Positions 6,224 to 9,748 of a stretch of 9,748 nt of DNA are shown piece by piece. The notes beneath the pieces are model-generated. The model worked only from the letters and a program-made list of their open reading frames with translations. It made no database searches and was not told the origin of the DNA. The stretch lies in contig CALEMB010000223.1 of assembly GCA_937902805.1 (NCBI GenBank), positions 1 to 9,748 on the forward strand, written 5' to 3'. Each line of letters starts with the position of its first letter. Position 1 is the first letter of the stretch. Origin of the DNA: an uncultured Bacteroidales bacterium. GTDB lineage: Bacteria; Bacteroidota; Bacteroidia; Bacteroidales; F082. The position numbers were made by a program, and so were the translations under genes.

Positions 6224-6535
6224 ATGTATCAAATTTTTAAAGACCAACTTGACAAATCAAAACTGATTCTGACAGGGGTAAAAAGAAATCACCGCTTAGG
6301 TCGTGAGGCCGGCGTTGAGGAAAGCGTGATACAGAAACTGGAAGAAGACTGCAAGCGCTTGGAAGCCCTTTCGGCCGAAATGGACAAGATGCATGAGGAA
6401 CTTCGCAAGAAAACCGAAGAAGCCCACGTCGCCTTGAACACTTTGAAAGACAGAACCCAAACCGTAAAAAAAGCCATCAAAAACAAGTATGACCAAACTT
6501 GGTGGACCAAGTTCGGCATCTCCGACAGGAGATAA
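6224..6535 (+). CDS. Small coiled-coil protein of unknown function
   Basis: This 103-residue protein is not recognised as a named family. Residues about 31-86 are rich in Glu, Lys, Leu and Ala with heptad-like spacing (ESVIQKLEEDCKRLEALSAE, then MDKMHEELRKKTEEAHVALN), predicting a long, highly charged helix or coiled coil. It has no signal peptide or membrane segment, so it should be cytoplasmic. The C-terminus WWTKFGISDRR holds two adjacent Trp in an otherwise charged protein and may be a docking tail. It has its own promoter (-7 box 6163-6170, 53-base leader) and a good terminator (6562-6590), so it is a single-gene transcript. Divergence from gldF gives no firm functional link. Confidence 0.75.
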   Translation: MYQIFKDQLDKSKLILTGVKRNHRLGREAGVEESVIQKLEEDCKRLEALSAEMDKMHEELRKKTEEAHVALNTLKDRTQTVKKAIKNKYDQTWWTKFGISDRR

Positions 6536-6541
6536 AATCCA

Positions 6542-7741
6542 TTACATTTTGAAAACCAAAGAAACCGCTTCGTCAGAGGCGGTTTTTTTTGTGCGTATGA
6601 CGACCTTTTGCTCCCCTTTCAAAGTGGTGGCGAAAAGATAGGTCTCGTCCCCGTCGCCAATTTTCAGGGTTTTCCTCAGCTCCGCCACCGACAGCGGAAA
6701 GTTGCGCACGGCAATGCTGGCCTTTTCGACATTGGCAAGCAAAGTCTGTTTCAGCTTTTTGTTATAAGGAGCCCAGCCTTCCACTTCAAAAATGCGACCA
6801 GGAAAATCGGGAACCAGTTGTTCTGAAGTGTATAAATTGCTGTTTTTGTGCAATTTGAGAACATCATAACGTTCTGTCAACAATCTAAAGCATCCTGCTT
6901 TCATCAAGGCGGGATTAGGCTCATAGAGATAATTTGACACACCTTCGGCAAGCCGACCGGGGCAATTTCGTTCCTCTTCCATCGTGAAACGCAACTCAGG
7001 TTGTTGTGTCAACAAGTTGACACACACAAATTTTGGCTCGCTTTGATAACCCCGTTCCATGACAATATCCAACTCCTTGCATTCATTGGCGACGGCCACC
7101 ACGTGGACCTCGCGCACATGGTACAGTTCTTCCAAAGCTTTAGTGATGTCGAGCATAGGGGACAGTTTCACCATCACTTTTTCGGCCTTCTCAAGCAACA
7201 TTTCTTGCAATGCCGCCACATCAGGCGTACAGTCGCTGATGGAAACGGTCTTGCGGCCATGTTCGTCCCTTCGAGCAGGGTCGATAAAAATGCAATCTTT
7301 TTGAGTACAATGCTCTAAATACTCTTCTGCCGTTTCATTCCACACCTTGACATTGGCTTTCAGCACCTCAAAATTGTGTCTGGCCAAATCACACAACTCG
7401 GCTTGTCGCTCCACATAGTCGGCGTGTTGGAAATGTTGCGATATAAAATAGGTGTCAATGCCCAAGCCGCCCGTCAAATCGGCAAAGGTTTCTCCTTCCA
7501 ACAGGTTTGCTTTATATTTTGCGCTGGCTTCCGACGAACATTGCTCAATGGAAAGATGTGCAGGGAAAAGCAGGTCTTCGTTTTCTGCCCAAGACGGCAC
7601 CTTTTTCATCAACAGCTGCCTTGCGGCAATCTGCCGCAAAGCCAAAGAAACGTCAGTGCCGACGGGCGCCTTTTTCAAGGCGAGCGTCGGCACATCAGCG
7701 TTCAGGTTTTCCCTGATAAATCGTTTGGTGATCTCGTTCAA
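6542..7741 (-). CDS. SAM-dependent methyltransferase, PG_1098/THUMP-like family
   Basis: From a TTG at 7741 the protein has 399 residues and begins (M)NEITKRFIRENLNADVPTLA, the family's usual opening. The Rossmann methyltransferase core shows motif I DLTGGLGID (about 88-96), an acidic strand end with YVERQ, the catalytic-loop segment FIDPARRD (152-159) and VKLSPMLDI (191-199). The C-terminal third (from about YLYEPNPALMKAGCF to FEVEGWAPYNKKLKQTL) corresponds to the ferredoxin-like and THUMP-like domains of the PG_1098 family, which suggests an RNA substrate. The target is not established. An in-frame ATG at 7792 would add 17 residues (MAFPHRPRGGESEESRK) and overlap rluB by 55 bases. The TTG forms TTGA with the rluB stop and looks better. 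The final residues KKTASDEAVSLVFKM are encoded by the terminator hairpin of the opposing gene and may be a tail added to the family's normal end. Confidence 0.85.
   Translation of the reverse strand: MNEITKRFIRENLNADVPTLALKKAPVGTDVSLALRQIAARQLLMKKVPSWAENEDLLFPAHLSIEQCSSEASAKYKANLLEGETFADLTGGLGIDTYFISQHFQHADYVERQAELCDLARHNFEVLKANVKVWNETAEEYLEHCTQKDCIFIDPARRDEHGRKTVSISDCTPDVAALQEMLLEKAEKVMVKLSPMLDITKALEELYHVREVHVVAVANECKELDIVMERGYQSEPKFVCVNLLTQQPELRFTMEEERNCPGRLAEGVSNYLYEPNPALMKAGCFRLLTERYDVLKLHKNSNLYTSEQLVPDFPGRIFEVEGWAPYNKKLKQTLLANVEKASIAVRNFPLSVAELRKTLKIGDGDETYLFATTLKGEQKVVIRTKKTASDEAVSLVFKM
6562..6590 (+). terminator. Intrinsic terminator of the coiled-coil gene, inside the convergent methyltransferase gene
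   Basis: AAACCGCTTC (6562-6571) pairs with GAGGCGGTTT (6576-6585) through one T-G wobble around the loop GTCA, followed by eight T (6583-6590, partly shared with the stem). It lies 27 bases after the stop at 6535. The whole element sits within the last codons of the minus-strand methyltransferase gene, whose stop is at 6544-6542. On the minus strand the downstream T-run is interrupted, so termination should favour the plus direction. Confidence 0.8.
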
Positions 7742-9216
7742 TTTCCGACTTTCTTCAGATTCACCACCTCGAGGTCGGTGAGGAAACGCCACTCGCCACG
7801 GGGCAGTTTGTATTTGTCGAGACCAGCGAACATCACGCGGTCAAGCTTGGTCACTTCGTAGCCGAGATGTTCGAAGATACGGCGCACGATGCGATTGCGA
7901 CCCGAGTGGAGCTCGATGCCCACGCTCTTCTTGCTGTCATCATCTTGGTCGTAGGCGATGCTGTCGGCGGCGATGGGGCCGTCGTCAAGCTCGATGCCTT
8001 CGGAGATGCGCAGCATGTCGTTCTTGGTCAAAGGCTTGTCCAAAATGACATGATAAAGCTTCGGGATTTCGCTGCTGGGATGGGTCAGCTTCTTAGCCAA
8101 GTCGCCATCGTTGGTAAACAGCAACAAGCCAGTGGTCTGTTTGTCGAGGCGGCCCACAGGATAAACACGCTCGGGACAGGCGTCCTTGACGAGTTCCATC
8201 ACGGTGTCACGCTCATACGGGTCGTCGGACGTGGTAATGTAACCTTTGGGCTTGTTGAGCAGGATGTAACGGAGCTTCTCGCGATTGAGAGTCTGGCCTC
8301 CATAAACCACCTTGTCGTTGGTCTTCACCTTATAGCCCATGGTGGTAATCACTTCGTCGTTCACCATCACGCAGCCGGCCTTGATGAGGTCGTCGGCTTC
8401 GCGGCGTGAGCAGATGCCACAGTCGGCCAGATATTTATTCAAGCGAATCTCGCCCGTTGCTTTCGGGCGGTCATACAGCGGATCTTTCTCACGGACATAG
8501 CCCTTGCGTCCACGGCGCGGTTCTTCATCGTCATCGAAACGGCGGCGGGGACGGTCGTCAAAGCGGCGGCTTCCACGGGGACGCTCATCGTCGTTGAAGC
8601 GGCGGCGAGGTCTATCCTCGTCGTCAAACCTACGGCGCGGACGGTCATCGAAATGGCGCTCGCCACGGGGTTTGTCATCATCAAAACGGCGACGGGGTCT
8701 TTCTTCGTCATCAAATCCGCGACGCGGACGCTCGTCGTCGTGGAAACGACGCTCACGCGGTTTGTCGTCGTCAAAGCGACGGCGAGGTCTTTCATCGTCA
8801 TCGAAACGACGGCGTGGACGCTCATCGTTGTCGTCAAATCTACGGCGCGGGCGGTCGTCGAAACGACGCTCACCTCTCGGTTTGTCGTCGTCGAAGCGAC
8901 GGCGAGGACGCTCGTCATCATCAAATCTGCGGCGAGGTCTGTCTTCGTCGTCAAAGCGGCGACGCGGACGCTCGTCGTGTTCATCATCGAAGCGGCGGCG
9001 GGGGCGGTCACCAAACTTACGGTCGCCGAACCTGCGGTCGCCACGGTTGTCATCAAATCGGCGTTCACCTCTCGGCTTATCGCCAAAGCTTCTCTCTTCT
9101 CTTCCTTCTTCGTCACCGTCACGGTGATAGAATTTGAAGGACTTTCTCTGCTGGAATTCTTCATCAGCAGGCTTTCTGGTGCGCGGACGCTTGCCAGATC
9201 TTTCGTTGTCAGTCAT
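7738..9216 (-). CDS. rluB: 23S rRNA pseudouridine synthase, RluB/RsuA family, with Arg/Asp-rich repeat extension
   Basis: The 492-residue protein has three parts. Residues 1-42 are charged and unstructured. Residues 43-236 consist of about twenty variants of RPRRRFDDDE, predicted to be disordered. From about 255 a standard RsuA/RluB enzyme follows: an S4 RNA-binding domain (IRLNKYLADCGICSRREADD, about 257-276, to about 315), then the pseudouridine synthase domain with catalytic Asp358 in GRLDKQTTGLLLFTNDGDLA (355-374) and HSGRNRIVRRIFEHLGY (437-453). Such enzymes convert a specific uridine in 23S rRNA during ribosome assembly. The Arg/Asp repeats would add an RNA- or ribosome-binding disordered arm (inference); related extensions occur in other Bacteroidota. 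The ATG at 9216 follows a 51-base leader containing a strong hairpin. The stop overlaps the methyltransferase start, so the two RNA-modification genes form an operon. RluB is preferred over RsuA or RluF on overall pattern only. Confidence 0.88.
   Translation of the reverse strand: MTDNERSGKRPRTRKPADEEFQQRKSFKFYHRDGDEEGREERSFGDKPRGERRFDDNRGDRRFGDRKFGDRPRRRFDDEHDERPRRRFDDEDRPRRRFDDDERPRRRFDDDKPRGERRFDDRPRRRFDDNDERPRRRFDDDERPRRRFDDDKPRERRFHDDERPRRGFDDEERPRRRFDDDKPRGERHFDDRPRRRFDDEDRPRRRFNDDERPRGSRRFDDRPRRRFDDDEEPRRGRKGYVREKDPLYDRPKATGEIRLNKYLADCGICSRREADDLIKAGCVMVNDEVITTMGYKVKTNDKVVYGGQTLNREKLRYILLNKPKGYITTSDDPYERDTVMELVKDACPERVYPVGRLDKQTTGLLLFTNDGDLAKKLTHPSSEIPKLYHVILDKPLTKNDMLRISEGIELDDGPIAADSIAYDQDDDSKKSVGIELHSGRNRIVRRIFEHLGYEVTKLDRVMFAGLDKYKLPRGEWRFLTDLEVVNLKKVGN
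8509..9090 (-). repeat. Tandem 10-residue repeat region within rluB
   Basis: About 580 bases encode near-tandem 30-base units (RPRRRFDDDE and variants such as DKPRGERRFD and DRPRRRFDDN). A higher-order copy is visible: residues 109-128 and 179-198 are nearly the same, a shift of 70 residues (210 bases). Synonymous codons differ between units (CGG/CGC/CGT/CGA for Arg, GAT/GAC for Asp), so the repeats are old and kept at protein level. The periodic, stop-poor composition also opens long spurious frames on both strands. Confidence 0.9.
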
Positions 9217-9237
9217 TTATAATAAAGTATTAGTGAT

Positions 9238-9263
9238 AAAAAATCCATTCCGTCGCGGAATGG
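9238..9263 (-). promoter_or_regulatory. Hairpin followed by T-run in the rluB leader
   Basis: On the minus strand CCATTCCG (9263-9256), loop CGA, CGGAATGG (9252-9245) is a perfect 8-bp stem followed by A then six T (9243-9238). It has the form of an intrinsic terminator yet lies between the predicted rluB promoter and its start codon. Given the -7 box at 9275-9268, the stem would be at or near the very 5' end of the transcript, so it may protect the mRNA or act as an attenuator. Confidence 0.6.
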
Positions 9264-9267
9264 GCGG

Positions 9268-9296
9268 CAAAAGTACGAATAATTGTTGTACTTTTG
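9268..9296. promoter_or_regulatory. Palindromic divergent promoter between rluB and the vanZ-like gene
   Basis: CAAAAGTAC (9268-9276) and GTACTTTTG (9288-9296) are a perfect 9-bp inverted repeat with an 11-base spacer. Each arm holds a full -7 box TACTTTTG: minus strand 9275-9268 for rluB and plus strand 9289-9296 for the vanZ-like gene (25-base leader to its ATG). No TTTG -33 element is evident for either. The arrangement mirrors that at 6141-6172, with 13 rather than 12 bases between the facing -7 boxes. Confidence 0.65.
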
Positions 9297-9321
9297 TCAC
9301 GAAATATAAAGAAAAGTAATC

Positions 9322-9748
9322 ATGACACCTCGCTTTTCCCCTCGTCGCTACCCTTTGACGTACCTCGTAGCCGTCATTATCGTCATTTTATCCCTCTATC
9401 CCTTCGGGAATATCGAGATTGCAGAAGACGTCCCATTGGCCGACAAGTGGACGCACATGGTCATGTACGGCACCTTCGCCCTTGTTATTTGGTGGGAGTA
9501 TGGCCGCAACCACAATTGTAGGCAATGGAAAAACCTCATCCTCTGGGCAGTGCTCGCACCCATTGCAATGAGCGGACTGATGGAACTCCTGCAGGCCTAT
9601 GCCACCACTTACCGCAGCGGTGAGTGGTTCGACCTCAGCAAAAAGCCGATCGAAAGAGCGTCATTTTCCTTCGGCAACGTCAAAGAACAGCAAGAGGGTT
9701 ATTTCATTACCGATAGCTGTATCGGCTGCGGAAGCTGTGTTGAGATCG
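9322..9748 (+). CDS. VanZ-like membrane protein, N-terminal part joined in frame to foreign sequence
   Basis: The first 105 codons encode a VanZ-like protein: a membrane helix at about 12-28 (TYLVAVIIVILSLYPFG), the conserved LADKWTHMVMYG block (39-50) starting a second helix, a third helix at about 71-88, and MELLQAYATTYRSGEWFDL (87-105), the family's signature before its last helix. VanZ-like proteins are small membrane proteins of mostly unknown role; the name comes from a teicoplanin-resistance protein, but most members have no link to resistance. The expected continuation (an ANSIG-type segment and a final helix) is missing. From about codon 106 the frame instead reads SKKPIERASFSFGNVKEQQE and then a 4Fe-4S motif, which I take as an assembly or library chimera. 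The ATG at 9322 is supported by the -7 box at 9289-9296. The real 3' end is absent. Confidence 0.75.
   Translation, partial: MTPRFSPRRYPLTYLVAVIIVILSLYPFGNIEIAEDVPLADKWTHMVMYGTFALVIWWEYGRNHNCRQWKNLILWAVLAPIAMSGLMELLQAYATTYRSGEWFDLSKKPIERASFSFGNVKEQQEGYFITDSCIGCGSCVEI
9637..9748 (+). other. Chimeric tail: fragment of a 4Fe-4S-binding protein, ending in possible adapter bases
   Basis: This stretch encodes a soluble segment ending GYFITDSCIGCGSCVEI, the first three cysteines of a C-x2-C-x2-C-x3-C(P) ferredoxin-type 4Fe-4S site. The pattern resembles the C-terminal iron-sulfur module appended to pyridoxamine-phosphate-oxidase-like flavin-binding proteins (from memory, uncertain). The fourth Cys codon should come next, but the sequence ends AGATCG, which equals the first six bases of the Illumina adapter AGATCGGAAGAGC. 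The join with the vanZ-like gene falls around GACCTC (9631-9636), where both reading frames plausibly have Asp-Leu. Confidence 0.65.

Noticed and set aside
6518..6533. Hairpin ATCTCC-gaca-GGAGAT at the end of the coiled-coil gene
   Set aside because: It has a 6-bp stem with no T-run on either strand; the real terminator is at 6562-6590.
8509..9090. Regular repeats as a possible CRISPR array
   Set aside because: The units are contiguous, in frame, divergent at synonymous sites and lack unique spacers; they are coding repeats.
8439..9222. Long open frames on both strands across the rluB repeat region (for example plus 8504-9127, 8653-9222 and minus 8439-9164)
   Set aside because: They are low-complexity readings of the 30-base repeats in other frames (Ser/Arg, Val/Thr or Thr/Met runs). 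The rluB frame has the recognisable domains and continues into the enzyme.
9322..9636. Glycopeptide resistance role for the vanZ-like gene
   Set aside because: VanZ-like proteins are widespread without resistance; no vanHAX or regulatory genes are nearby.
9322..9748. A genuine VanZ-ferredoxin fusion as a new redox membrane protein
   Set aside because: The VanZ domain is cut before its last helix, the iron-sulfur site is incomplete, and both contig ends show adapter signs, so a chimera is the better explanation.

Overview
The window looks like a contig from a Bacteroidota genome, most likely of the order Bacteroidales. All seven promoter calls carry the TAnnTTTG -7 element of this phylum, most genes lack a Shine-Dalgarno site, and the gene set fits (GldF/GldG, a PG_1098-type methyltransferase, a VanZ-like protein ending in the family's SGEW motif, and a pseudouridine synthase with an Arg/Asp-rich N-terminal extension). 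The genus cannot be named from the sequence alone. Both contig ends are artefactual. Bases 1-37 are Illumina read-1 adapter. The right end leaves a vanZ-like gene in frame at about 9631-9637, enters an unrelated 4Fe-4S protein fragment, and stops in bases that match the start of an adapter.

Left part (38-1390). The first 20 codons of a probable lysS on the minus strand run into the adapter. An AT-rich gap follows, then a two-gene toxin-antitoxin-like module on the minus strand. It is in HigBA order (toxin first), coupled by an ATGA overlap, and has a -7 box and an inverted repeat upstream that could be an autoregulatory operator. Between the module and holB are helically phased 11-bp direct repeats.

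Centre (1391-6535). holB (DNA polymerase III delta' subunit, plus strand) converges with only 2 bp between stops on a minus-strand operon gldF-gldG-DUF4340. This operon encodes an ABC-2 type permease, a membrane-anchored auxiliary subunit and a membrane-anchored DUF4340 protein. No ATPase is encoded in the window. A short coiled-coil protein is transcribed divergently from gldF. The two facing -7 boxes form a perfect 10-bp inverted repeat.

Right part (6536-9748). A minus-strand pair encodes an RluB-family pseudouridine synthase with about 190 residues of Arg/Asp-rich repeats, followed by a PG_1098-type SAM-dependent methyltransferase. The second probably starts at a TTG overlapping the first gene's stop. 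The terminator of the coiled-coil gene lies inside the 3' end of the methyltransferase gene. A second divergent intergenic region, between rluB and the vanZ-like gene, again has two facing -7 boxes forming a perfect 9-bp inverted repeat. It also has a terminator-like hairpin at the predicted 5' end of the rluB mRNA.

I found no rRNA, tRNA, CRISPR array, transposase or integrase. The parts that most deserve a second look are the twice-used palindromic divergent promoter, the phased repeats beside the toxin-antitoxin module, and the repeat-rich RluB extension.
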